NCBI RefSeq assembly: GCF_036178145.1
Contig: NZ_CP108067.1
Span: 372,001-436,000 of the forward strand
Length of the DNA: 64,000 bases
Reading direction: 5' to 3'
Source: Streptomyces sp. NBC_00273
GTDB lineage: Bacteria > Actinomycetota > Actinomycetes > Streptomycetales > Streptomycetaceae
The notes under the pieces: model-generated
Seen by the model: the letters and a program-made list of their open reading frames with translations, nothing else
What the model was told of the DNA's origin: nothing
The model's database searches: none
Shown here: positions 26,337-34,903 of the stretch, one piece after another
How the letters are laid out: the number at the start of each line of letters is the position of its first letter
Position numbering within the stretch: position 1 is the stretch's first letter
Translations under genes and position numbers: made by a program

Positions 26337-27266
26337 ATGCGCGCGAGCCGGCTGGTCACCTTGCTCCTCCTGCTCCAGAACCGGGGCCGGATGACGGCCC
26401 AGCAGCTGGCCGAGGAACTGGAGGTCTCCGTCCGCACGGTCTACCGGGACGTCGAGGCGCTCGGCGCCGCCGGTGTCCCGCTGTACGGCGCGGCCGGACA
26501 CGCGGGCGGCTACCAGCTGGTCGACGGATACCGGACCAGGCTCACCGGACTCACCCCGGACGAGGCGCAGGCAGCCTTCCTCGCCGCACTCCCCGGCGCC
26601 GCCGCCGACCTCGGCCTCGGCGAGGCGCTCGCCACCGCCCAGCTCAAGCTGCGGGCCGCCCTTCCGACCGAGCTGCGCGAGCACGCCGGACGGATCCAGA
26701 AATGCTTCCTGCTCGACGCCCCCGGCTGGTACGGCGACGCCGACCGCACGCCTCACCTGGCCTCGGTCGCCGCCGCGGTGTGGGCGCGGCAGGCCGTGGT
26801 CCTGACGTACCGGCGCTGGCGGGCGCCGGAGGAGATCGAGCGACGGGTGGAACCGTACGGGCTCGTGCTCAAGGCCGGCCGCTGGTACTCGGTCGCAGGC
26901 GGGCCGTCCGGGATCCGCACCTACCGGGTCGACCAAATCCTCGGAATCCGGCCGCTGGAGGAACAGTTCGTCGTTCCGGACGGGTTCGACCTGGTCGAAC
27001 ACTGGAACAGCCATCTGGCCGACTTCCGAACCCGGCTGCACACCGGGGAGGCCCTGGTACGGCTCACGCCGGAGGGCGCCCGCCGCCTCGGCGTGACACC
27101 CGCAGGGGACGGATGGACGCAGGCCCGGGTGCCCATCGAGTCAATCGACCACGCCCACGGGGAGTTCCTGCACCTGGGCGCCGACGTTGAGGTCGTGGAA
27201 CCTGCCGAGCTGCGCGAGCGCATCACCGCGACCGTGCGGACCCTGGTTGCCCGCTACCAGGGTTGA
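26337..27266 (+). CDS. YafY-type WYL-domain transcriptional regulator
   Basis: 309 residues. N-terminal winged helix RLVTLLLLLQNRGRMTAQQL, AEELEVSVRTVYRDVEALGA, then a WYL region (LTYRRWRAPEEIERRVEPYG, GRWYSVAGGPSGIRTYRVDQ) and a C-terminal WCX segment. ATG at 26337 is ten bases after the palindrome, so self-repression is likely. It probably controls the DUF1579-like/NIPSNAP pair. Related in type but not in detailed sequence to the regulator at 4201. Confidence 0.92.
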   Translation: MRASRLVTLLLLLQNRGRMTAQQLAEELEVSVRTVYRDVEALGAAGVPLYGAAGHAGGYQLVDGYRTRLTGLTPDEAQAAFLAALPGAAADLGLGEALATAQLKLRAALPTELREHAGRIQKCFLLDAPGWYGDADRTPHLASVAAAVWARQAVVLTYRRWRAPEEIERRVEPYGLVLKAGRWYSVAGGPSGIRTYRVDQILGIRPLEEQFVVPDGFDLVEHWNSHLADFRTRLHTGEALVRLTPEGARRLGVTPAGDGWTQARVPIESIDHAHGEFLHLGADVEVVEPAELRERITATVRTLVARYQG

Positions 27267-27654
27267 ATCTGGGCAGAAGGTTCTTCCGACCTGGAAGCCC
27301 CGCATGCCCGTCGCGGCGATGCAGACACGAACGACATCGGGATGACGGACGGCACGAGGAGGTCCGCAGGGCGGCGGGCGACCTGAGGTTCCGGCTCGGT
27401 TCACAGCTCGCCTGACCCTGCCCCTGGCCAAGGTCGTGCATGGCGAGGCTGGGGCGCGGTCTCGTAGGTGGCGGGCGCGCCGGGGCAGTCCTCGGCGAGA
27501 CCCAGCAGGGCTTCGCGTTCGCGGTCGCCGGCGGCCAGGGACCAGCGAAGCTTGGTCCCCACCCAGCCCGCGGTGAAGGCGCTCCGGCAGTTGGAGGTGG
27601 TCCTCGGGGAAGGAGATGGTGTCGGCCACCCTTGAATCCGAGGCCGGTTCAGAT
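27267..27654 (-). pseudogene. Gene fragment in eroded DNA
   Basis: Minus-strand frame at about 27610-27440 reads SAFTAGWVGTKLRWSLAAGD REREALLGLAEDCPGAPATY ETAPQ, clearly coding-like, but there is no start and the flanks are nonsense. I do not recognise the family. The rest of this interval has no gene. Confidence 0.35.
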
Positions 27655-27995
27655 GCGGCGGGAGTGCCTGCCCCGCGCCATTCCGGAGTTCACCGGCCAC
27701 CAGGTCGACGACGTCACCCGGACCAACTCCCACGGCGGCCCCCACTGGACGAACACCACCCGCGCGCCCATGTCCTGGACTGGGAAGGATGGGGCAGCGC
27801 CCCGTGCGGCTACGACGCGGCCACCCTGTACATGTGCGCCCTGTTCACCCCCGAAACGGCCGCCCGCATCCGGACCGGCTGGCCCCCGTCCTCGACCGAC
27901 CCAAGGCCCGCACCGGCCTGCTGACCGTCTGCGCCCAGGTCCGACTTCGACACCGAGCTGGCCGGCCCGTGCGCGGGCACCTGGCCCACCTGTAG
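27655..27995 (+). pseudogene. Phosphotransferase (APH-type) C-terminal fragment
   Basis: Across two plus-strand frames the sequence reads TNSHGGPHWTNTTRAP, then VLDWEGWGSAPCGYDAATLY MCALFTPETAARIRT and LTVCAQV. This is the catalytic-loop region of aminoglycoside-phosphotransferase-like kinases (usually SHGDLHxxNxT) followed by the DWE metal-binding triad. The catalytic Asp of HGDLH is replaced (HGGPH), so it is dead even apart from the frameshift and the missing N-lobe. Confidence 0.55.
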
Positions 27996-28543
27996 CCGCG
28001 CGCGCCCACTCTTCTCGACGTTCTGGCCCCACACTCGCGCGAGATGGGAGCAGAGTTCGACGAATGCGAGAACCCCGGCGGCGGTGGCGAGGAGAACATG
28101 GTGCGACCGAGTGTGGGCCCGAGCTTTGCGGACCTCGGAGATCGCGAACGCCTCTGGCATTCGTTCGTGGATCCTGAGCAAGCCCGCAGGCGCTTCGCCT
28201 AGGTACTCCGAACTGCTGGAGACGGCGAGTGAACCGGAAGAAGGGTGAGGCCGCCCGCACGACGGTAACCGGCCCTCAAACGCCCTGGAGGCTGGGTCCA
28301 CTGCTGCGAGAGGCCTCCACCGTCAGAGCTGTCACCGGGCCGCTCGTCGCATGCGGGACTGATGACTGCCCGGCACGGGGGTCAAGCGGCGTTCCCCCTG
28401 GGATCCTCCCGCCTGACGGGCTTCACTCACATGGCTGGCTCAGCCCCGGGGCACCCTCGACCGGTCCCGACCTGGACGATTTCGGGCCCGGCCATCGACG
28501 GTGACGCGCCCCCGTTCCGTTTCCTTGGTCGGCTCGTACGGGC
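27996..28543. other. Intergenic, no convincing gene
   Basis: A plus-strand 52-codon frame at 28044-28202 (MGAEFDECENPGGGGEENMV, then LGDRERLWHSFVDPEQARRR) has reasonable codon use but no ribosome site or known relative. A minus-strand frame over the same DNA reads SHHVLLATAAGVLAFVELCS. I cannot decide between them; neither may be real. Confidence 0.3.
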
Positions 28544-28720
28544 TCAGTCGGGAGGTTCCGGCACCGGCGGGCGTTCGGTGGGTGAAGGCTGCTCCGGGGC
28601 CGGCTCGGCCGGGGGCGGCTTGTCTCCGGGGCCGGCGGGGTGCGGGTCACGGGGTACTGCATCCGGGCCTTCCGGAGTGGGCCCGGGGCCCTCTGGTTCC
28701 GGCTCGGTGGATCGTTCCAT
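28544..28720 (-). CDS. Short proline/glutamate-rich protein
   Basis: 58 residues beginning MERSTEPEPEGPGPTPEGPD, with GAGGTGAG seven bases before the ATG at 28720. It is wholly low complexity (Pro, Glu, Gly), without membrane segment. It may be the N-terminal part of a longer small membrane protein type whose C-terminal helix has been lost. Codon bias (third-position GC) supports translation. Confidence 0.4.
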   Translation of the reverse strand: MERSTEPEPEGPGPTPEGPDAVPRDPHPAGPGDKPPPAEPAPEQPSPTERPPVPEPPD

Positions 28721-28780
28721 GTGGCTCACCTCGTGGTACGGGTCGTTCTCGTACGCTGCGTCTCCCCAGCAGCTCATCGC

Positions 28781-29467
28781 TCAAGCGGTGTGGTCCGGCG
28801 GTCTGCGCCTGTCCGTGAACGGACTGGTGTCGATGTGCTCGAGCAGGTCGGCGGGGTGCCGGTACACGGCGCGCGCCCCGGCCTCTTCGAGGTCACGCTG
28901 CGGAATGCCGCCGCAGAGGAGCCCCACGCACGCGACGCCGGCCAGGGAGCCTGCCTGCATGTCCCAGACGGTGTCGCCGACGAGTACGGCGCCCTGCGCG
29001 GGTGCGTCGGCGAGGCCGAGGGCGTGGTGCACCGGATCCGGAGCGGGCTTCCCCTCGCTCACGTCGTCGGAACTCGCCGTCGCGGTGATGGCGTCGTCCG
29101 CGTCGACGGCCCGTCTGAGCGCGTCGAGCTCGGCGTCTTCGGCCGAGGTCACGAGCACGACCCGCCAACCCCGTCGGTTCAGCTCGCGCAGGAGATCCGC
29201 TGCCGAGTCCAACGGGGGCAGCCGGTCGAAGTACGTTCCGTAGAGGGTGCTGTGAGCTGCGCTGAGCGTGTCGTCCTCGGTCGTATCCCGATCCTCGCCC
29301 AGCACGTGCGCGAGGAGGTCCTCACCGGGCAGTCCGATCGCGCGGTGGATGTCGTGCATTGCGATGGCGTGGCCCGCCTGCCTCAAGGCCTCCCACCAGC
29401 ACACCACATGCAGATGATTGGTATCGGTGAGGGTGCCGTCGACATCGAACAACGCGGCGCGATTCAT
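28781..29467 (-). CDS. HAD-superfamily hydrolase (beta-phosphoglucomutase/phosphatase-like)
   Basis: 228 residues beginning MNRAALFDVDGTLTDTNHLH with the HAD motif I DxDGTL. Motif II is VVLVTSA, the motif III lysine is in EGKPAPDPV, and motif IV is VLVGDTVWDMQAGSLAGV. The cap is of the small helical type (HDIHRAIGLPGEDLLAHVLG). Length fits phosphoglycolate phosphatase-like enzymes. The start at 29467 lies 20 bases downstream of the LLM oxidoreductase stop on the same strand, suggesting co-transcription. Confidence 0.92.
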   Translation of the reverse strand: MNRAALFDVDGTLTDTNHLHVVCWWEALRQAGHAIAMHDIHRAIGLPGEDLLAHVLGEDRDTTEDDTLSAAHSTLYGTYFDRLPPLDSAADLLRELNRRGWRVVLVTSAEDAELDALRRAVDADDAITATASSDDVSEGKPAPDPVHHALGLADAPAQGAVLVGDTVWDMQAGSLAGVACVGLLCGGIPQRDLEEAGARAVYRHPADLLEHIDTSPFTDRRRPPDHTA

Positions 29468-29486
29468 GTCCGCTTCCCGGCCGTCG

Positions 29487-30449
29487 TCACAGCTCCCCCA
29501 GAGCCGGCAGCAGCTTCGTCTCGGACCAGTCCAGGAAGGGCTCCTGCTGGTCGCCGCCGATCTGGATGAGGGCGACTTCGGTGAATCCTGCGTCGACGTA
29601 AGGGCGTACCGCTTCGACGAAGGCGTCCACGTCATCGCCGCAGGGGATGGCATCCGCCACGGCCTCGGGTCCGGTGGGCTGCGAAGCCTGGGCGAAGCTC
29701 GCGGGGCCGGGGAGCTCCGCGTTGACCTTCCATCCGCCGAGCGCCCAGCGGAACTGCTCGTGTGCCCGGGCCACCGCCGCGTCGCGGTCGGGGTCGTAGG
29801 CGACGGGGAGCTGGCCCACACACGGTTTGTCGGAGCCTCCGTACGCGCCGAACGCGGTCAACAGCTCCTGCTTCGGCTCGGTGGCGATGAGCAGGTCGCC
29901 GCAGCGGCCCGCGATCTCGCAGGAACGGTTTCCGGAGACGGCGATCCCGATCGGGGGCGGATCGTCGGGGAGGTCCCAGATTCTGGCGTCGTCGACGTCG
30001 AAGTGGCTGCCGTGGTGGCTGACGTGACCACCGGCGAACAGGGAGCGGATGATCCCCACGGCTTCCTCGAGCATGTCCAGGCGGACGTGGGCGACGGGCC
30101 AGCCCGCGCCGACGATGTGCTCGTTGAGGTTCTCTCCCGAGCCCAGACCCAGCCGGAAGCGCCCCTGGGAAAGGAGCTGCATCGTGGCCGCCTTCTGGGC
30201 GATCACGGCAGGGTAGCGGAACGTCGGGCACGTCACGTGCGTCATGAGCGGGATCCGGGAGGTGGCCTGCGCGGCGGCGCCCAGGACGCTCCACGCGTAG
30301 GCCGCGTGCCCTTGCGCCTCCAGCCAGGGAAAGGAGTGGTCGGAGATGACGGAGAAGCCGAACCCTGCCCGTTCCGCCGCCACCACGTGGTCGACCAGTT
30401 CGCGAGGACCGGCCTGCTCGGTCATCATCGTGTACCCGATTCGCACCAT
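29487..30449 (-). CDS. LLM-class F420-dependent oxidoreductase
   Basis: 320 residues. MVRIGYTMMTEQAGPRELVD, SVISDHSFPWLEAQGHAAYA, RIPLMTHVTCPTFRYPAVIA, FRLGLGSGENLNEHIVGAGW and EPFLDWSETKLLPALGEL follow the TIM-barrel luciferase-like family. This subgroup resembles F420-dependent glucose-6-phosphate dehydrogenase-type proteins. The cofactor is expected to be F420, which streptomycetes make. Followed by the HAD gene on the same strand. The substrate is unknown. Confidence 0.9.
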   Translation of the reverse strand: MVRIGYTMMTEQAGPRELVDHVVAAERAGFGFSVISDHSFPWLEAQGHAAYAWSVLGAAAQATSRIPLMTHVTCPTFRYPAVIAQKAATMQLLSQGRFRLGLGSGENLNEHIVGAGWPVAHVRLDMLEEAVGIIRSLFAGGHVSHHGSHFDVDDARIWDLPDDPPPIGIAVSGNRSCEIAGRCGDLLIATEPKQELLTAFGAYGGSDKPCVGQLPVAYDPDRDAAVARAHEQFRWALGGWKVNAELPGPASFAQASQPTGPEAVADAIPCGDDVDAFVEAVRPYVDAGFTEVALIQIGGDQQEPFLDWSETKLLPALGEL

Positions 30450-30528
30450 GTTCGGCGCCTAACCCGTTCGGCCCCGTTCAAACGCGCCCCGCCCCCGGGA
30501 GTGGGGGCGAGCGGCCCGGCCCGGGGCC

Positions 30529-31017
30529 TCAGGCCGGGTGGCCGGGCTCCAGGTCGCGCAGTTCCCGGTATCGGAGCAGTGGGGGCGGCGGGCCCTCGAT
30601 CGGCGGGCAGACTGCTACCGGAGCCAGGAGGAAGCCCACATGGTCACCGCCCTCGATCCGCCCTTCGATCCGGCCGGTGAACCAGACGGGCGCCTGTTCC
30701 AGGACCGGACTGCCCGCTCGTCCCGGCCGCCAGCCGACCCGCGCGAACTTGTCCACCTCGTCGCCCGTCTCCCCTCCGAAGAGTTCCGCCAGCGCCCGGT
30801 CGTCGCGGCGGAGCAGGTGCACGGTGAGGTACTCGGCCTCACGCGCGACCTGGTAGGTGCGGTTGGCGACCGACAGCCAGATGGTGAACCTCGGCGGGTC
30901 GATGGAGCACTGCGAGGCGAAACCCACCAGGCAACCGTCCCGCTCGCCACCGGACGCGGCCGTGACCACGTACACCGGGCCGTCGAGCACGTCGGTGAAG
31001 GGGTTCAACTCCGTCAC
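30529..31017 (-). CDS. Flavin reductase-like, FMN-binding protein
   Basis: 162 residues, starting at GTG 31017 with GAGGAGGAGC upstream. VTELNPFTDVLDGPVYVVTA, SGGERDGCLVGFASQCSIDP PRFTIWLSVANRTYQ and YLTVHLLRRDDRALAELFGG are the FMN-binding split-barrel pattern of flavin reductase/HpaC-type proteins. It may supply reduced flavin or act as an oxidoreductase. Lies between the LLM oxidoreductase and mycothione reductase genes, both on the same strand with gaps of about 80 and 90 bases. Confidence 0.88.
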   Translation of the reverse strand: MTELNPFTDVLDGPVYVVTAASGGERDGCLVGFASQCSIDPPRFTIWLSVANRTYQVAREAEYLTVHLLRRDDRALAELFGGETGDEVDKFARVGWRPGRAGSPVLEQAPVWFTGRIEGRIEGGDHVGFLLAPVAVCPPIEGPPPPLLRYRELRDLEPGHPA

Positions 31018-31110
31018 GGCTCCTCCTCGTGTTCCGAATGGTCCAGCGGCCCCCACAGCGGCTACCCCGAGCGGTGATCCGCAATCCGTCGGCGTCGCTC
31101 GGCCCCGGCC

Positions 31111-32478
31111 TCACAGGCCGAGGTCGAGGAGGGCGTTCTCCACGACCTCGGTGAGCGCGGGGTGGATCCAGTACGGGGACTTGGTGAGGGTCGTGGCGTC
31201 GATGCCGAGGGTCGCCGCCAGGACGAGGGGCTGGATGACCGTGGGGGCCTGCTCGCCCATCAGGTGGGCGCCGAGGAGGCGTCCCGTACGGGGCTCGGCC
31301 AGCACCTTGCAGAAGCCGGTGGTGTCCTCCATCGCCCAGCCGTAGGCGATGTCGCCGTAACCGGCCATGCCCACCCGGTAGTCCAGCCCGCTGTCGCGGC
31401 ACTCCTGTTCGGTGGCACCGACGGAGGCGATCTGCGGACGGGTGAAGACCGCCGCCGGCACCAGATCGTGATCGGTCGCGATCAGGTCGTCCGGGTGCCG
31501 GAGATTGTGAGCCACGACCTCCGCCTCACGGTTGGCCACGTGTTTGAGGGGCACCGGTGAGCAGATGTCACCGAGTGCGAACACACCTTCCGCAGTGGTG
31601 CGCTGGTGTGCGTCGACGATCACACGGCCGTCGTCGTGGGTGGCGATTCCGGCCGCTTCGAGGTCCAGCCGGTCGCTGTTCGGCACGCGGCCCACCGCAA
31701 CGAGCAACGCGTCCGCCTCGACCGTCGATCCGTCGTCCAGGGTCAGCCGTAGCCCGCCCGGCCGACCGCCGACCGCCGTGACCTCCCGGCCGAGCCGGAG
31801 GTCGTAGCGGGAGCGGACCAGGTCGGTGAACCGCTCCCGGACCGTCTCGTCCTGCGGGCCGAGCAGCTGCTCTTCCTTCTCGACGATGGTGACGGAGCTC
31901 CCCGTCCCGGCGAACACATCGGCCAGTTCCGCGGCGATGTAACCGCCGCCGAGGATCGCCAGGTGCCGGGGCGGGGCGTCGATGCGCATGATGGTGTCGG
32001 ATGTCTCGTACGGCAGGCCCGCGTCCAGCACGGGCCCCGGAACCAGGGGCCGACCGCCCGCCGCGACGACGATCTGCCCGGCGCTGACGTCGACGGGCCC
32101 GTCCACCCGGTCGATGCGGAGGGTCCTGGGGCCGGTGAACCGCGCCCTGCCCTCGTAGAGGGTGACCCATTCCTGCTGCTCACGGTACGTACGGCCGTCT
32201 TCCCGTTCGGCGTCCAGCCGCGTGAAGACCCGGTCGCGCACCTCGCGCCACCGCACCGCTCGCAGCTCGGCGTCCACGCCGTACGCGCCTGCTTCCCGGA
32301 CGGTCCGGGCGACGTGCGCGGTGTAGGTGAGCATTTTGCTCGGGATGCATCCGGCGTTCAGGCAGGTTCCGCCGAACCAGCGCTCCTCCACGATGGCCAC
32401 GTCCAGATCGGCGAACGAGTCGTCGATGACGGCGTTGCCGGATCCTGCACCGATGACGACAAGATCGTGGTGACGCAT
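31111..32478 (-). CDS. mtr: Mycothione reductase (FAD-dependent disulfide reductase)
   Basis: 455 residues of the pyridine nucleotide-disulfide oxidoreductase class I family. The N-terminal FAD motif is VVIGAGSGNAV. The redox-active pair is C39/C44 in GTCLNAGCIPSKM, the NADPH motif is LAILGGGYIAAELADVFAGT, and the second FAD motif is GVFALGDI. The C-terminal HPALTEVVENAL holds the active-site His-Glu pair. The CLNAGC variant rather than CVNVGC, overall length and actinomycete origin favour mycothione reductase, which keeps mycothiol reduced, over lipoamide dehydrogenase. Confidence 0.88.
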   Translation of the reverse strand: MRHHDLVVIGAGSGNAVIDDSFADLDVAIVEERWFGGTCLNAGCIPSKMLTYTAHVARTVREAGAYGVDAELRAVRWREVRDRVFTRLDAEREDGRTYREQQEWVTLYEGRARFTGPRTLRIDRVDGPVDVSAGQIVVAAGGRPLVPGPVLDAGLPYETSDTIMRIDAPPRHLAILGGGYIAAELADVFAGTGSSVTIVEKEEQLLGPQDETVRERFTDLVRSRYDLRLGREVTAVGGRPGGLRLTLDDGSTVEADALLVAVGRVPNSDRLDLEAAGIATHDDGRVIVDAHQRTTAEGVFALGDICSPVPLKHVANREAEVVAHNLRHPDDLIATDHDLVPAAVFTRPQIASVGATEQECRDSGLDYRVGMAGYGDIAYGWAMEDTTGFCKVLAEPRTGRLLGAHLMGEQAPTVIQPLVLAATLGIDATTLTKSPYWIHPALTEVVENALLDLGL

Positions 32479-32842
32479 CCGGCCAGCCTACGAGGCCGTT
32501 CGCCGAGCCGGCGCGCGGGCGCGCTGATCACGCTGATCACGCTGACGTCAACGGTCCTCGGCGTCCGCCTGCAGCGCGTCAGCGGGACGGATCTGCTCCT
32601 CACGGCCGATGCCCGGACGCTGGTGCTTGGCACGGTGCCCCCCGGCATCCGCGCTGTCCTCGGCCGTGCCCGAACGCCGCAGAACGGCATCGTCCGCCGG
32701 CTGCCGGGCCGCACGGTCACCGCTCTCGCCCGCTGCCTCGGACGCCTCGGTCCGCCGCGTGTGCTACCTGGGCTTTCCGTGGTCCGTAACCACCGAGCAG
32801 GAGCCCGGCGTCGTACACCTCTGTCCCGTGTGGCCGTGCGGG
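32479..32842. other. Intergenic, possible short remnant
   Basis: Minus-strand bases 32562-32760 hold an open frame without start (ASEAAGESGDRAARQPADDA to EEQIRPADALQADAEDR). It is hydrophilic and may be the tail of a lost gene. Nothing else is recognised. Confidence 0.3.
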
Positions 32843-33109
32843 TCAGCCCGGCCAGGTGCCCGTCATACGACGCGTGGCCACGGCGCCGGAGCGGTCGACC
32901 GCGGCCTTGACCACGGCGAAGATCGCGCCCTGGATGGCGGCCGCGATCAGGATCTGCCGCCAGGAGCGGTCTTCGTCCGTGGCGCTGGGAGCGTCGTCCT
33001 CGCCCTCGACGATCTTCCAGACCTGCTTGAACGCGGCCCCCGCGATCAAGCCGCTGACGGCGCCCAAGGCCAGACCGACCGGCTTGTAGGCCACCTTCGA
33101 CGCTTTCAT
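32843..33109 (-). CDS. DUF4235 family membrane protein
   Basis: 88 residues: MKASKVAYKPVGLALGAVSG LIAGAAFKQVWKIV then SWRQILIAAAIQGAIFAVVK AAVDR. Two hydrophobic helices with the YKPVG-LxxG and WR-xLxAAAxQGA motifs of DUF4235. The ATG overlaps the upstream DUF3618 stop (ATGA). Third gene of a coupled holin-DUF3618-DUF4235 operon, a common actinomycete arrangement. Confidence 0.9.
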   Translation of the reverse strand: MKASKVAYKPVGLALGAVSGLIAGAAFKQVWKIVEGEDDAPSATDEDRSWRQILIAAAIQGAIFAVVKAAVDRSGAVATRRMTGTWPG

Positions 33110-33483
33110 CGCCGTGCCCTACTGCGCCGCAAGAGCAGGAGGAGGACGACCAGCGAAGCGCCGGCCACGAGCAGCGGCTTGCGGTTGGCGCGTGCCACCC
33201 TCGCGGCCTGACCCGCCTTGTCGAGCACCGGATCAGGTGTCGTGTCCTTCACGAGCTGAGCGGCATGCTGGGTCCACACGCGGATCTGGTCGGCGACCGC
33301 GGCGGTCTTCTCGGCGGCCTGTTCCTTCACGGCGGCTGTCTTCGCCTTCGCCTGTGCCTTGACATCGGCCTTGTATGCCAGCGCCTCGACGGTCTGCCCG
33401 AGCTCGTCGCGGGTGTGCTCGACCTGCTCGCGCAGCTCGTCAGGGGTGGACGTGCCGAAATTCGTTCGGGGTTGGTCGGTCAT
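33106..33483 (-). CDS. DUF3618 family protein
   Basis: 125 residues starting MTDQPRTNFGTSTPDELREQ. The signature ELREQVEHTRDELGQTVEAL AYKADVKAQ is the DUF3618 helix. An amphipathic Ala/Lys coiled region follows and a C-terminal membrane helix PLLVAGASLVVLLLLLRRSR. It is coupled by ATGA overlaps to the holin-like gene before it and to the DUF4235 gene after it. Likely a membrane-tethered stress protein. Confidence 0.92.
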   Translation of the reverse strand: MTDQPRTNFGTSTPDELREQVEHTRDELGQTVEALAYKADVKAQAKAKTAAVKEQAAEKTAAVADQIRVWTQHAAQLVKDTTPDPVLDKAGQAARVARANRKPLLVAGASLVVLLLLLRRSRARR

Positions 33484-33892
33484 CGGTGCACCTTCTCCTT
33501 GATTTCGGCCAGATCGGCCTTGACGCTGTCCATGGTCTGCTCCGGGACGGGTCCGCCGGCCGCTGCGATCTGCTTCTTCCCGGCCATGGCGGTCACTGCG
33601 GCGACCACCGCCAACACCGCCGTGACGATCGGGGCCGATGCCCAGACCGGGAGCATGACGCAAGAGCTGCGATGCAGGCTGCGGTCAGGGCCTGAGCTGC
33701 CAGGATTCCGATCAGGCCCGCCGCGCCGAAAAGGCCGCCACCCTTGCCGAAGCGTTTGCCCTTCGCAGTCATTTCTACGCGGGCCAGCTGCATCTCCTCG
33801 CGGACCAGCTCCGAAATCTGCTGGGAGGCGCGCGAGACCAGCACACTCACGGATTCATCGGAGCTGTGGATCTGCCGCTCTATCGTGCTCAT
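33480..33892 (-). pseudogene. Actinobacterial holin-X/phage-holin-family protein, one-base frameshift
   Basis: ATG at 33892 gives MSTIERQIHSSDESVSVLVS, RASQQISELVREEMQLARVE and GLIGILAAQALTAACIAALA. Near 33658 the frame shifts, after which LPVWASAPIVTAVLAVVAAV TAMAGKK and EQTMDSVKADLAEIKEKVHR lead to TGA overlapping the next start. Two membrane helices and the C-terminal QTMDSVKADxAEIKE motif are typical. A single lost base accounts for the break, so a sequencing error is quite possible; otherwise the operon has lost its first gene. Confidence 0.7.
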
Positions 33893-34282
33893 GCGGAGTC
33901 TCCCCTTCACGATGTGCACGCTGTTGTCGTGACGCGCCTACCCGGTATGCGAAGGGACACCCACACCATGAGCGGAAGCTTCAGCGCACACCTCGGTGCA
34001 AGGGCAGAACCACCAATGCCCCGGCCGGGTGCTGGTGCCGGACGAGTGGCCCGTATGGCCGATGTGGCCATCACCGCCATCCGCACCGCGTGATCGCCGC
34101 CGGCCCCTGCGGCCGAGCCGAGCCCCGCCGGGGGCGACAGGCCGAAGGCGCATCAGCGTTCGGCGTAGGGACGGTCGCCTGTACGAGGCATCCCCTTCGG
34201 TCATCAGTGTCACCAACGCACCACCGGGTACACGGGTCAGGGCGGTCGGCTGCTCGCGCGATGGACGACGGAAGGAGACCCG
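33893..34282. other. Divergent promoter region
   Basis: 390 bases between the minus-strand holin operon and the plus-strand hemerythrin gene. No gene is evident. The hemerythrin ribosome site GGAAGGAGACCCG is at its right end. Confidence 0.45.
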
Positions 34283-34756
34283 GTGGACGGGATCGTACTG
34301 CTCAAGGAAGACCACAAGACGGTGGAGAAGCTCTTCAAGCAGTTCGAGAAGGCCGGCGACGGCGCGCACATCACCAAGCGGAAGATCGCCGACGAGGTGA
34401 TCGAAGAACTCACCACGCACACCTGGATCGAGGAGAAGATCTTCTACCCGGCAGCCCGCGAGGCGGCCCCCACCACCAAGGACCACGTCCTCGAAAGCAT
34501 CGAGGAGCACCACGTCGTCCTGTGGATGCTCTCGGAACTCAAGGACCTCGATCCCGCTGACGAACGGTTCGACGCCAAGATGACGGTCCTGATGGAAAAC
34601 GTCCGCCACCACGTCGAGGAAGAGGAGAAGGAGTGGTTCCCCGAGGTCCGCAAGGCAATGGGCCGCAACCGCCTCACGGAACTCGGCGAACAGATGAAAG
34701 CGGCCAAGAACGCCGCACCCGGCGACCCCTTGGCCGTCCCCAGCGCCGACCACTAG
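34283..34756 (+). CDS. Hemerythrin HHE-domain protein
   Basis: 157 residues from GTG 34283 with GGAAGGAG upstream. Helical, with iron-ligand style residues in four helices: LLKEDHKTVEKLFKQFEKAG, ELTTHTWIEEKIFYPAARE, SIEEHHVVLWMLSELKDLD and NVRHHVEEEEKEWFPEV. These are the H-HxxxE-H-HxxxE pattern of hemerythrin-like di-iron proteins. Probable role in oxygen, nitric oxide or iron-related stress. Stands divergent from the holin/DUF3618 operon. Confidence 0.9.
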   Translation: MDGIVLLKEDHKTVEKLFKQFEKAGDGAHITKRKIADEVIEELTTHTWIEEKIFYPAAREAAPTTKDHVLESIEEHHVVLWMLSELKDLDPADERFDAKMTVLMENVRHHVEEEEKEWFPEVRKAMGRNRLTELGEQMKAAKNAAPGDPLAVPSADH

Positions 34757-34903
34757 CACTCCCCCGCCCTGCCGAAGGCGCCCACCGTCCACCCTGGGCT
34801 TCTACCGCGCGCCTTCTCCGACTCGTCGGCGGCCGCTCCCAAGTCGGGAAGCAGGTTGGGGCGCGGGTCTTGTTCGTTCTTGGCGTTCATGATCGGCCGT
34901 CTC

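Noticed and set aside
33593-33919. Holin-like frame starting at GTG 33919
   Set aside because: ATG 33892 (MSTIERQIHSS) matches the usual family start; the upstream nine codons have no ribosome site.
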